Below, one piece after another: positions 1 to 7,146 of a stretch of DNA of 20,105 nucleotides (positions within the stretch are counted from its first letter, which is position 1; each line of letters begins with the position of its first letter). Source of the stretch: Rhizobiales bacterium CCH10-E5 (GTDB taxonomy: Bacteria; Pseudomonadota; Alphaproteobacteria; Rhizobiales; Beijerinckiaceae); contig LSIG01000062.1 of assembly GCA_001556125.1 (NCBI GenBank), forward strand, positions 1 to 20,105. Direction: 5' to 3'. Under the pieces are notes generated by a model. That model saw only the letters and a program-made list of their open reading frames with translations. It was not told the DNA's origin and did not search any database. The translations under genes were made by a program, and so were the position numbers.

Positions 1-159
1 ACAGTGGCCGGTTAATTATTGGATTACCCGGCCGGTCGCGTCGGAATCTGCACATATTGGCGCGGTTCGCTCGCGGCCGCCCGCCGTGCGGCCCTGGCGG
101 AGTGCGAGCAGGACGACAAGGGCCGGTGCACCGTGAAGGAGGCGTTCTGCTCGTCCTGA
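1..159 (+). pseudogene. 3' remnant of an exported-type protein gene (C-terminus only)
   Basis: Frame 1 from position 16 reads a protein-like tail that ends at a TGA at 157-159. It contains an Ala/Arg-rich helix with an A-L-A-E-C core followed by G-R-C-T-V-K-E-A-F-C-S-S. Nearly every codon from 61 on ends in G or C, as in real genes of this window, which is the main reason to think it is coding. An in-frame TAA at 13-15 and the window edge prevent following it upstream, so it is either the end of a frameshifted gene or a decayed copy. The Ala-helix followed by spaced Cys is faintly reminiscent of DUF4189-type domains, but this is only an impression. It converges on the next gene, with nothing seen in the 123 bases between. 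Confidence 0.35.
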
Positions 160-282
160 AGCACGTTCCAGGTCAAGGCGGCACAAGCGCCCGCGATGAG
201 CGGGCGAACGCGGTTCGATGGCAGCGAGAACAGCGCCGAGCGGAAAATGGAGGTCCAGTCCGAAGCAGGCGGCCGGGAGGGC

Positions 283-1713
283 TCACTGAACCCCGATATC
301 CTTTGCGACCTGCTCGACGAGCGCGCGTTGGCCCGGTGGCAACGCGTCCTTGAGCCCGGCATAGCGCTTGCTCAGCTCAGCGAAGAGCGCATCGTCCGGC
401 TTCATGCCCGTGAGAGCGAGCGCAATCCAAAGAGCGGCGTTCGGCAGATCCTTGGGGAGCCCGGCGCGCCCCGTCTCACAGAGCCACCCGATGACCCCGC
501 GGGACCGCGGGTGCATGACGGCTGCGCCCCCGTCCGCCATGACGAGAAGGCGGTCATAGGGCCCGTCGAGTCCCCGGGCGCTGCTCACGGCATAGGCCAT
601 GTTCGCATCGACGAGCGGCGCACGCCGCTCGCCGATCGCCTTGTACGCGGCGATCAAGCCGGGCCAATCGCCCGCGGCCAGCGCATCGGTAAACGCCTTG
701 ATCAGGAGAGCGGCCGGCATCGGATTGAGGTTGCGGCGCTTGTAGAGGTCTTCGACCGCGGCCGACTGGCCGGCCTGGATGGCGGCGGTCTCGAGGAGAC
801 GCGCGGCGCCTCGCTCATCGATCCCGGCTGCGGTGAGGAGGTTCGGCCGGCGCAGCAATTCGACCACCGCGTCCACGAGACCCAGTTCGGCCGCCGTGCG
901 CAGGTGAAAGGCGGCCGCAGCCGCGTCGCCGGGGTCGGTGCCCGCGGTCGCGAGGATGAAGCCCAGGGCGAAGGAGGCGTAGGCGAGGGGCCGGTTCGGC
1001 TCCGGGGGTGTCGCCTTGGAGAGGCCCGTGAGAAGGGCGCGGGCCGTCGGCGTCTGGCCGGCCCGGAAGGCGCGTAAGGCGCGCGTCAGCACGAGGCCGT
1101 GGCGAAGCGCGCGCGAGAGGCGCAACTGCCCCTCGGCGAAGGGCAGCGGCGAGAGCGTATCGAGCAGCGGCTCCACCTCGGCTGGGTCCAGCGGAGCATA
1201 GGCCGCGCGCACGCGCGCCACCGCACCGCTGGGCTCGGTGAGGAAGGCTGCGACTGCGCGCTCCGCTTCGCTCTTGAACCGGGCATCGGACGCCACCCGC
1301 TGCGCTTCCTCCCCGCGCCGGTGGCTCTCGGCCTCCTGTCGCGCGGCTGCTGCCTTTCGGCCCTCTTCCGCCGCCAGGCGCGCGCGCTCTTCGGCCTGCC
1401 GGCGCTGCCCGGCCTCGGCCGCGCATGGACCGCGTTCGGCGTTCTCCGGCCGCCGGCAATCGGCCGGCCGCAACTGTTCGAAGGCGAACCAGCCGCAGGC
1501 GAGGAGCGCGAGACCCAGGACGGCCAGGACAGGCCCGCGCCACCGGGGTTTCGGCGGCAGGGATGCGCTTTGCTGTTGCTCCTCCGCCTCCGGTTGCGGG
1601 GGTGGGTTCGTTTCCGCCTGGAGCCGGGGCGCCGCGCCGCAGACCGGGCAAGCTTCGTGGGCATTGGCATCATAGGGATGGCCATCGAGGCAGCGGAGCA
1701 TACGCCGGCTCAT
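283..1713 (-). CDS. Zinc-ribbon, single-TM, coiled-coil protein with helical-repeat C-terminus; third gene of channel operon
   Basis: 476 residues. The ATG at 1713 overlaps the upstream stop by four bases (ATGA), which fixes the start and implies translational coupling; a longer in-frame extension is low-complexity read-through of the upstream gene. The N-terminus has a possible zinc-binding set (C8, H12, C22, C25) followed by a Pro/Glu/Gln-rich linker. One TM helix spans about 60-80, and an Ala/Glu/Arg coiled coil about 100-150. The rest is alpha-helical, with TPR/Sel1-like pieces such as an A-F-H-L-R-T-A-A-E-L-G helix. The likely topology is a cytoplasmic zinc ribbon and a periplasmic repeat domain. 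It is the last gene of the operon with the MotA-like and coiled-coil proteins, so it is probably an accessory of that complex. No specific family is recognised; the zinc ligands are a prediction from spacing only. Confidence 0.85.
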   Translation of the reverse strand: MSRRMLRCLDGHPYDANAHEACPVCGAAPRLQAETNPPPQPEAEEQQQSASLPPKPRWRGPVLAVLGLALLACGWFAFEQLRPADCRRPENAERGPCAAEAGQRRQAEERARLAAEEGRKAAAARQEAESHRRGEEAQRVASDARFKSEAERAVAAFLTEPSGAVARVRAAYAPLDPAEVEPLLDTLSPLPFAEGQLRLSRALRHGLVLTRALRAFRAGQTPTARALLTGLSKATPPEPNRPLAYASFALGFILATAGTDPGDAAAAAFHLRTAAELGLVDAVVELLRRPNLLTAAGIDERGAARLLETAAIQAGQSAAVEDLYKRRNLNPMPAALLIKAFTDALAAGDWPGLIAAYKAIGERRAPLVDANMAYAVSSARGLDGPYDRLLVMADGGAAVMHPRSRGVIGWLCETGRAGLPKDLPNAALWIALALTGMKPDDALFAELSKRYAGLKDALPPGQRALVEQVAKDIGVQ

Positions 1714-3500
1714 CGTCTCTGGCGTCCCTTCGTGCGTGACAGGAGGTCGAGGGCGTCGGCGGCCCGGAGAGTGCCGCCTTGGGCAAGGCCCCAGACGATC
1801 GAGCGAATCTGCTCGGGGAATCCCTTTGCGGTGAGGCCGTCGGAGAGGCGGTCGAGCTGCGGCGGCGGGTTGGGGGATGGCGGCGGCCCGGCTGTGCTGC
1901 CCGGGCGTCCGGCTTCGCGGGCCCGGGTGATGAGTGTCAGCCATTCGATGCCCTGGGCGGCCGTCATCGCGCCCTCGTCCACCATCGGCTTTATCAGTGC
2001 GACATGGCCGGGCTGCGCGGGTATCGCAGCCGCCCGCGCCTCGAATTCCCCGGGAATCGGTGCGATGCCGGCGCGGCGCAAGCGCGCCTCCCGCTCCGCC
2101 GGGCTCCACCAGCCGAGCGAGGCCCGCCGGACGAACGCTTCGGCCACGCCCGGGGGCACGCCCGCCGCCGAAAGACGCGGACGCAGTTCGGGCGCGAGGG
2201 CGTCGGGCGCGCCCGGCGGCGCGCCGGCCGCCTGCGTGGAATCGGCCTCAATCAAACCGATCCAACGGGTCAGCGCCGGCTGGTCGATGCTACCCGCGAC
2301 ATAGCCGTCGAGCAGATCCGTCAAAAGTGACCCTGCGGCGCCTTCGTTGCCAGGCGCACCGGCGGGCTTGTCGGCGAGGCGCCTGCCATAGAGAACGGCG
2401 AGATAGCCGCGCAGCGCCGTGCGGGCGGCGGCGCTCGACGGGTCGCAGATCGGCGCCCTGCAGGGTGCGTCGTCCAACCGCGCCCTGAACCAGCGCTGCT
2501 GTGCTTCGTCGAGCGGTACCGCTTTGAGCTGCTCGCCATCGAGACGCACGAGGCCGATAAAGACGAAGGGCTGCTGCGGGCCGATCCGGATGGGCGGCGC
2601 TCCCACGGCAGGGCCGCCGGAAGACAGAAAGCTCGACACGGCACAAGAGCTCTCCGCCAAGCTAGGACCCTGGCCGCCCCCCGCCGGGACTGCATTCAGG
2701 TATTTCGCATAGACCGCCAGGGAATCGCCCGGGCGAAGCGTTCGACCGATCCAGGTCGAGGCTAACTCGCGCGTGCCCCGCAGCGGGCTGAAGTCCAGGC
2801 TCTCGCCCGGGTCTATCTCGTCCGGGCCGCGCAGGATGGGCCCGTAACCTGGCGAGTCGTCCGCGGGTATCACGGGTTCGGGCTTGCCGAGCTCCCGCAC
2901 CTGCTGATGCGAGACACCGACGACGATCACCGCATCCGAACAGCTGTAACGCAACTGAACGACCGCCGTCCGCCGCGCCGCAAGCGCCGCGTTCTCCCGA
3001 GCGAGCTGAGCGATGCGTGCCTTCAGCGCCACGCTGTCCTCCGCCCTCAGGCGCTCGACCTCCGCCCTGAGCGCCGCCGCCTCCGCCTCGAACCGCCGCG
3101 TCTGCGCCTCGGCATCGGCGAGCGCCGTCTGGAGGCGCTTTCGCTCGTCCTCGACCCGGTGCAGCTGGGAGCTCGCCTGATCGAGCCGTGTCTGGAGCCG
3201 CGACACGTCGCGCTGGCTCTGGGCGAGGCTGGCTACGGCCGCGTCGATCTGCTGCTGGAGACGATCGAGATCCTCCCTGGTGTAATCACCGGATTTCAAC
3301 TTCCGGCTGGAAGCCTCGAGCTGCGTGCGGACGCCGTCGAGAGAGGCCCGGACGATTGCGGCGATCTGTTCGGAGGTGAAGTCGGGAATGTAATATTTCA
3401 TCCCGAAGACCATGAGGATGAGGAAGGCTCCCATCGCCTTCGTCATCACGGCCATCAAGGCGACCTCGCTGGTTTCGGCTTGCCGCCTTCGCCTCCTCAT
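1710..3500 (-). CDS. MotB/ExbD-like one-TM coiled-coil partner of a proton-channel-type complex
   Basis: 596 residues from the ATG at 3500, which has a GGCGAGG-like ribosome site and follows the upstream stop by 25 bases. A start at 3557 would overlap the upstream gene by 32 bases and lacks support. A basic N-tail (MRRRRR) leads into one TM helix, about 13-33, with the V-M-T-K-A-M-G-A-F-L pattern of MotB/ExbD-type anchors. A long coiled coil covers about 73-178, followed by a presumed periplasmic region of about 400 residues with a few Cys (187, others near 300 and 370) and a Pro-rich linker near the end. No OmpA-like peptidoglycan motif is visible. The position where MotB has its proton-carrying Asp reads Ala17 (codon 3450-3452). 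Pairing with the MotA-like gene supports a stator or energiser role; what it drives is unknown. Confidence 0.85.
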   Translation of the reverse strand: MRRRRRQAETSEVALMAVMTKAMGAFLILMVFGMKYYIPDFTSEQIAAIVRASLDGVRTQLEASSRKLKSGDYTREDLDRLQQQIDAAVASLAQSQRDVSRLQTRLDQASSQLHRVEDERKRLQTALADAEAQTRRFEAEAAALRAEVERLRAEDSVALKARIAQLARENAALAARRTAVVQLRYSCSDAVIVVGVSHQQVRELGKPEPVIPADDSPGYGPILRGPDEIDPGESLDFSPLRGTRELASTWIGRTLRPGDSLAVYAKYLNAVPAGGGQGPSLAESSCAVSSFLSSGGPAVGAPPIRIGPQQPFVFIGLVRLDGEQLKAVPLDEAQQRWFRARLDDAPCRAPICDPSSAAARTALRGYLAVLYGRRLADKPAGAPGNEGAAGSLLTDLLDGYVAGSIDQPALTRWIGLIEADSTQAAGAPPGAPDALAPELRPRLSAAGVPPGVAEAFVRRASLGWWSPAEREARLRRAGIAPIPGEFEARAAAIPAQPGHVALIKPMVDEGAMTAAQGIEWLTLITRAREAGRPGSTAGPPPSPNPPPQLDRLSDGLTAKGFPEQIRSIVWGLAQGGTLRAADALDLLSRTKGRQRR

Positions 3501-3525
3501 CGCGGCTGCCTCGCCGGCCCTGTCC

Positions 3526-4371
3526 TCATCGCGCGACCACGCTCTCGTGGTCCACATAGACGCGGTTGATCAGGTTCTTGAGACAGTATTGCCCGGCGGC
3601 ATTGAGCGCGAGCTCCTCCTGTTCCTGAACGGCATGCTGCACGAAGGCCATCATCGCGCTGGCGATCAGCGCGACGAGCGTGGTGTAGAACGACACCGAG
3701 AGGCCGCCGACCACCTTGCCGAGATCCATATTGGCAGGGTCGATGAGGTGCAGCGCGAGCGACAGGCCGATGACGGTGCCGAGGAAGCCGATCGTCGGGA
3801 TGAGCCACGCCATGTAGCGCAGCATCTGGTAGCGCAGGTCGACCTGGTCGCTCATTAGGTTCAGCGAGCTGGTGAGCACGTTGATCGCCTGATCGACCGA
3901 GCGGCTCGCCTGGAGCTGAAGGATCGTCAGGTCGATCAGGGCCGGAAGAAAGCCGCTTTCGGCATCGTGCAGTTCGGCAACGCGGCGGCGGATCGGCCCG
4001 AGTTCGTGCAGTTCGAGGAGAGAATTGGGGTCTTCCGGCAACAAGCCGGCCTGAAGGAAGGCGCGCTCGCGTCGTGCGGCGCGCCAGCGTCGGTAGAGTT
4101 CACCCATCGCCCAGGCGAGAGCGAGGTAGATGAGGTTTTGGATGGTGAAGGGATAGGGAAAGACGCTGTAGCGCTGCCGGTCGAGAAGAAGAGCGGCCGT
4201 GGGGGAATCCGGGACGGTCATCAGGGTGGTCACGAGGATGGCGACGGCCGCGATCCCCAGCGCGGTCAGCCGGACGCGCCAGGCCGCCGGCACCGTCGGC
4301 CATGGATGCGGCCCGCCCTGCGCGAGAGCCAACACGGTGCCTTCCCCTGCGGTCGCTGAAGTGTCCGTCAT
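3526..4371 (-). CDS. MotA/TolQ/ExbB-type proton channel subunit
   Basis: 281 residues from the ATG at 4371; the longer open frame to 4683 runs through the intergenic region and antisense to the response regulator. Four TM helices are visible at about 32-52, 74-95, 186-208 and 219-244, with a cytoplasmic loop of about 90 residues between TM2 and TM3. The pair I-P-T-I-G-F-L-G-T-V-I-G-L (191-203) and V-G-G-L-S-V-S-F-Y-T-T-L-V-A-L (221-235) is the family signature of the MotA/TolQ/ExbB channel pore. In known systems this subunit forms a pentamer around two copies of a one-TM partner and converts ion flow into motion or force on the envelope. It is the first gene of the operon with 3500-1710 and 1713-283. 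Its start is 133 bases from the divergent response-regulator gene, so that regulator may control it (inference). Confidence 0.93.
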   Translation of the reverse strand: MTDTSATAGEGTVLALAQGGPHPWPTVPAAWRVRLTALGIAAVAILVTTLMTVPDSPTAALLLDRQRYSVFPYPFTIQNLIYLALAWAMGELYRRWRAARRERAFLQAGLLPEDPNSLLELHELGPIRRRVAELHDAESGFLPALIDLTILQLQASRSVDQAINVLTSSLNLMSDQVDLRYQMLRYMAWLIPTIGFLGTVIGLSLALHLIDPANMDLGKVVGGLSVSFYTTLVALIASAMMAFVQHAVQEQEELALNAAGQYCLKNLINRVYVDHESVVAR

Positions 4372-4481
4372 GGCGAATACGTTGCAATATTGGAAATGTG
4401 GGACAATCTGACCGATGGTCGGCCGGGAGTCGAGACGAATGGGACTTTGGTCGCGAGACCTACGCGCTCTTTCCGGCGTCA

Positions 4482-4501
4482 CGGAGTCGGGCAATACTCC
4501 G
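4482..4501 (+). promoter_or_regulatory. Inverted repeat just upstream of response-regulator start
   Basis: CGGAGT (4482-4487) and ACTCCG (4496-4501) are exact reverse complements around an 8-base spacer, ending three bases before the ATG at 4505. The only purine-rich ribosome-site-like stretch (GGAG) is inside the left arm, about 18 bases from the start. It may be a regulator-binding dyad or an RNA hairpin limiting translation; six-base arms can occur by chance. Confidence 0.3.
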
Positions 4502-4504
4502 GCG

Positions 4505-5149
4505 ATGAAGTTTCTGATCGTCGATGACCATCCCGTTTTGCGCGAGGGCATCGCGGCCCTGCTCCGGCGGGCCGGACCCGAGGTGGCGATGCTCGAAGCC
4601 GGAACGGTGCCTGAGGCCCTGCGTCTGGCCGAAGCGAACGACGATCTCGACGTGGTCATTCTCGACATGGTCCTGCCCGGCATGGACGGGCTCAGCGCGA
4701 TCGGCGAGTTCGGCCGCGTGCGACCGGAAGTGCCGGTGATCGTCCTGTCCTCTTCGGAGAAGGCGGAAGACGCTCGCCGCGCCCTAGCCAGTGGTGCCCT
4801 CGGCTATGTCCCGAAATCGGCGAGCCACAACACGCTGCTCGCAGCGATCAGCCTCGTGATGGATGGCGAGGTCTATGTGCCGCCCCTCATCCTCGCCGAG
4901 GTGACGGGAACGGCGCTCCCTCAGAAGGTGCCGCCGAGCCCGGCGGACGTCACCGCCTCTGCGCTCACCGCGCGTCAGGTCGAGGTGTTGCGCCGCCTGA
5001 GCTCCGGGCAGCCGAACAAGATCATCGCCTACGAACTCGATCTCTCGGAGAAGACCGTGAAGGCGCACGTCACCGCCATCTTCAAGGTGCTGGGCGCCAT
5101 CAACCGCACCCAGGCGGCTGCGGCGGCGCGTGCGGCGGGCCTTATCTGA
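4505..5149 (+). CDS. NarL/LuxR-family two-component response regulator
   Basis: 214 residues from the ATG at 4505, the start that places the receiver-domain beta strand (M-K-F-L-I-V-D-D-H-P) at the N-terminus; an ATG at 4415 would add about 30 residues of non-domain sequence. The receiver domain (about 1-120) has the acidic pair D7/D8, phospho-acceptor D54 in V-I-L-D-M-V-L-P-G-M-D-G, S82 and K104. The C-terminal LuxR-type HTH (about 148-205) carries L-T-A-R-Q-V-E-V-L and S-E-K-T-V-K-A-H-V. It should bind DNA when phosphorylated. It ends 7 bases before the convergent hybrid kinase gene, a likely cognate partner, and is divergent from the channel operon, its most obvious candidate target. Both links are inferences from position. 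Confidence 0.95.
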   Translation: MKFLIVDDHPVLREGIAALLRRAGPEVAMLEAGTVPEALRLAEANDDLDVVILDMVLPGMDGLSAIGEFGRVRPEVPVIVLSSSEKAEDARRALASGALGYVPKSASHNTLLAAISLVMDGEVYVPPLILAEVTGTALPQKVPPSPADVTASALTARQVEVLRRLSSGQPNKIIAYELDLSEKTVKAHVTAIFKVLGAINRTQAAAAARAAGLI

Positions 5150-5156
5150 GGCGGTC

Positions 5157-6605
5157 TCATTCGCCCGAGGATGCGCGCGCGCCCACCATGAGATTGCGCA
5201 TCGCGGCGCGCAGTTTCCCGTTCGGCACAGGTTTGTGGAGGAGTACGAGGCCACTCGTCCGGGCCTCGATCAGCCTGTCGGGCGCGGTGTCGCCGGTGAT
5301 GATCAACGCCGGGATCGTCTCGTTGAATTCCGAGCGAAGGCGCTCGATCACCTCGGTTCCCGTCTCGCCGTCCCGCAGGCGATAATCGGAGACGATCAGA
5401 TCCGGCCGCGTCGGGTGCGATGCGAGCCGCGCGACCGCTTCGTCACCGGAACCCGCTGCGATGACGTCGTGGCCCCAGCCCGCGAGCAGGCGCTCCATCG
5501 CCTCGCGGATGGACGCCTCGTCGTCGATCACGACGATCAGGCTTCTCTCCGCGAGCGCCCCCGGCGCCGCCGCGACGGAATCCTCCGCCAGGGCAGCCTC
5601 GTCGGAGAGTGCCATCTTAACCTCGAAGCATGAGCCTCGGCCGATGCGGGAGCGCAGCGCGATGGGCATATCGAGGATCGCGCAGGTCCGCCGCACGATC
5701 GCCAATCCGAGGCCCAAGCCCTTGGTGCGGTCGCGCTCGACATTTCCGATCTGAACGTATTCCTGGAAAATGCGCTCGTGGTCGCCCGCGGCGATGCCGG
5801 GACCCGTGTCGAAGACCTGGATCGCGAGGCGGCCGCCGCGTCGACGGCACGCGACGAGCACGCCGCCCCGGTCCGAATAGCGGACCGCGTTGGAGACGAG
5901 GTTGCGCACCACGCGTTCGAGCAGAAACGGGTCCGTCCAGGCCACCTCGTCGCAGGAGCGGCAGCGCAGCCGCAGCCCTTTGGCCTCCGCCTCGGGACGG
6001 AGGTCGCGGCAGATGCGGGCGAGGTAGGGGCCGACCCGGAAGGCTCGCGGCGCGACCTCGACCACGCCGGCATCGAGCCGCGAGATGTCGAGGATGGCGT
6101 TGAACAGGCCGTCCATGGCAGCGGCGGACGCCTCGATCCGCTCGACGAGGAGACGAGCCTCGCCGGGCAGGTCCAGGCGAAGCAGCGCTCCCGCGAACAG
6201 ACCGAGCGCATGCACCGGTTGGCGCAGGTCATGGCTTGCCGCAGCCAGAAAGCTCGATTTGGCACGATTTGCTGCATCGGCTGTATCCCGTTCCCGCCGC
6301 AGGTCCTCCGCCAGCGCCTCGCTCCGCAGCCGCAAGCCGACGATCTCGATGAAGGCGCGGTGGCTGCGGACGCCGAGGCCGCCCATGACCACGACATAGA
6401 TCAGCATCAGGAACGCGCTCGCCCGCTCGACGAGCGCCGGGGCGAAAAAATTCGCGGCCACATAGGGCAAGGTCGCGGGCAGGAACAATGCGAGGAAGGC
6501 AGGCAGCCACGGGCCGAAGGCGGGAATCGCGCCGGCCGTCACCCCGAGCGTGACGGCGAGAGGAAGGAAGCGTATGTCGAAGGGAGCGTCAGGCGTCAGG
6601 CCCAC
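5157..6605 (-). CDS. Hybrid sensor histidine kinase/response regulator (N-terminus probably lost by frameshift)
   Basis: 482 residues from the GTG at 6605. Predicted TM segments lie at about 12-55 and 62-78. The HisKA domain follows, with phospho-acceptor H125 in A-A-S-H-D-L-R-Q-P. The HATPase domain has N239 (N-L-V-S-N-A), D266-x-G-P-G and the K-G-L-G-L-G-L-A-I-V lid. A C-terminal receiver domain (about 356-470) has D361/D362, acceptor D407 and K458. All catalytic residues are present, so the core should be able to autophosphorylate. GTG is the only usable start in this frame, yet convincing hydrophobic coding sequence continues upstream of it (see 6606-6966), so the intact gene probably began at 6966. 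It is convergent with the response regulator at 4505 and probably its partner. The signal sensed is unknown. Confidence 0.9.
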   Translation of the reverse strand: MGLTPDAPFDIRFLPLAVTLGVTAGAIPAFGPWLPAFLALFLPATLPYVAANFFAPALVERASAFLMLIYVVVMGGLGVRSHRAFIEIVGLRLRSEALAEDLRRERDTADAANRAKSSFLAAASHDLRQPVHALGLFAGALLRLDLPGEARLLVERIEASAAAMDGLFNAILDISRLDAGVVEVAPRAFRVGPYLARICRDLRPEAEAKGLRLRCRSCDEVAWTDPFLLERVVRNLVSNAVRYSDRGGVLVACRRRGGRLAIQVFDTGPGIAAGDHERIFQEYVQIGNVERDRTKGLGLGLAIVRRTCAILDMPIALRSRIGRGSCFEVKMALSDEAALAEDSVAAAPGALAERSLIVVIDDEASIREAMERLLAGWGHDVIAAGSGDEAVARLASHPTRPDLIVSDYRLRDGETGTEVIERLRSEFNETIPALIITGDTAPDRLIEARTSGLVLLHKPVPNGKLRAAMRNLMVGARASSGE

Positions 6606-6966
6606 GGGGGCGAAGCCCCAGGCGATTCCTTCCAGCCCCGCAACGACGGTGAAGGCGAGTGGCCATGTCGATGCGGCCCTGACAACGCAATCGGCGCGCC
6701 GGTAGCCAAGGGCGAGGAGCGTATGCGCGACGGCGCATGTCAGGACACAGGCGGCAGATGGAGGCGGTGCGGGGATCGGATGCGCCGAGCGCGACCAGGA
6801 ACACCGCGAGGATCAGCGCGGCGAGGCCGGCACCGGCCACACCCGGGATCACCATTCGGAAGACCTCATCGATCTGCTCGCGCCGCAGTGCGGCCTCGTC
6901 GGCCTCCCTGACCGTCGGCGCGATCGTCGTCGCGGTGAGGCGTCCGGTGACGCGATGCTCTCTCAT
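6606..6966 (-). pseudogene. Frameshifted N-terminal segment of the hybrid histidine kinase
   Basis: From the ATG at 6966 one frame encodes a plausible kinase N-terminus: a polar helix with E-A-A-L-R-R-E-Q-I-D-E-V-F-R-M-V, then a hydrophobic TM helix, ending near D-P-R-T-A (about 6765). Beyond that the same frame becomes Arg/Cys-rich and improbable. The frame of the kinase gene, open from about 6812, instead reads L-T-C-A-V-A-H-T-L-L-A-L-G-Y-R-R and a further TM segment running straight into the GTG at 6605. Changing frame at about 6745-6765 restores one continuous sensor domain of about 602 residues. The offset corresponds to one extra base (or two missing). It could be a real mutation inactivating the sensor part or a sequencing error. 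Confidence 0.6.
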
Positions 6967-7146
6967 CGGAAAGTCGCACCGCCGAGACTGGGCGATCGCA
7001 CATGCCCCCCGACAGCGGCTCGTCCTTCTTCGGGTGATGGCGACCCTTCGAGGTGAAGTCGCTTCCGATTTGGGCCTCGCCGGTCCGATGGCGACCGCAC
7101 TCTCCGTCCTCGCCGATCGCCTTCGATCCGGCTCATCGGTGCGGCG

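Noticed and set aside
283..4371. Zorya anti-phage system
   Set aside because: Only the MotA-like/MotB-like pairing fits. There is no helicase (ZorD), HNH nuclease (ZorE) or ZorC gene, and the MotB-like protein has no visible OmpA-like domain.
4415..4504. Upstream ATG start for the response regulator
   Set aside because: It would add a 30-residue non-domain leader before the receiver-domain first strand; the ATG at 4505 fits the family length.
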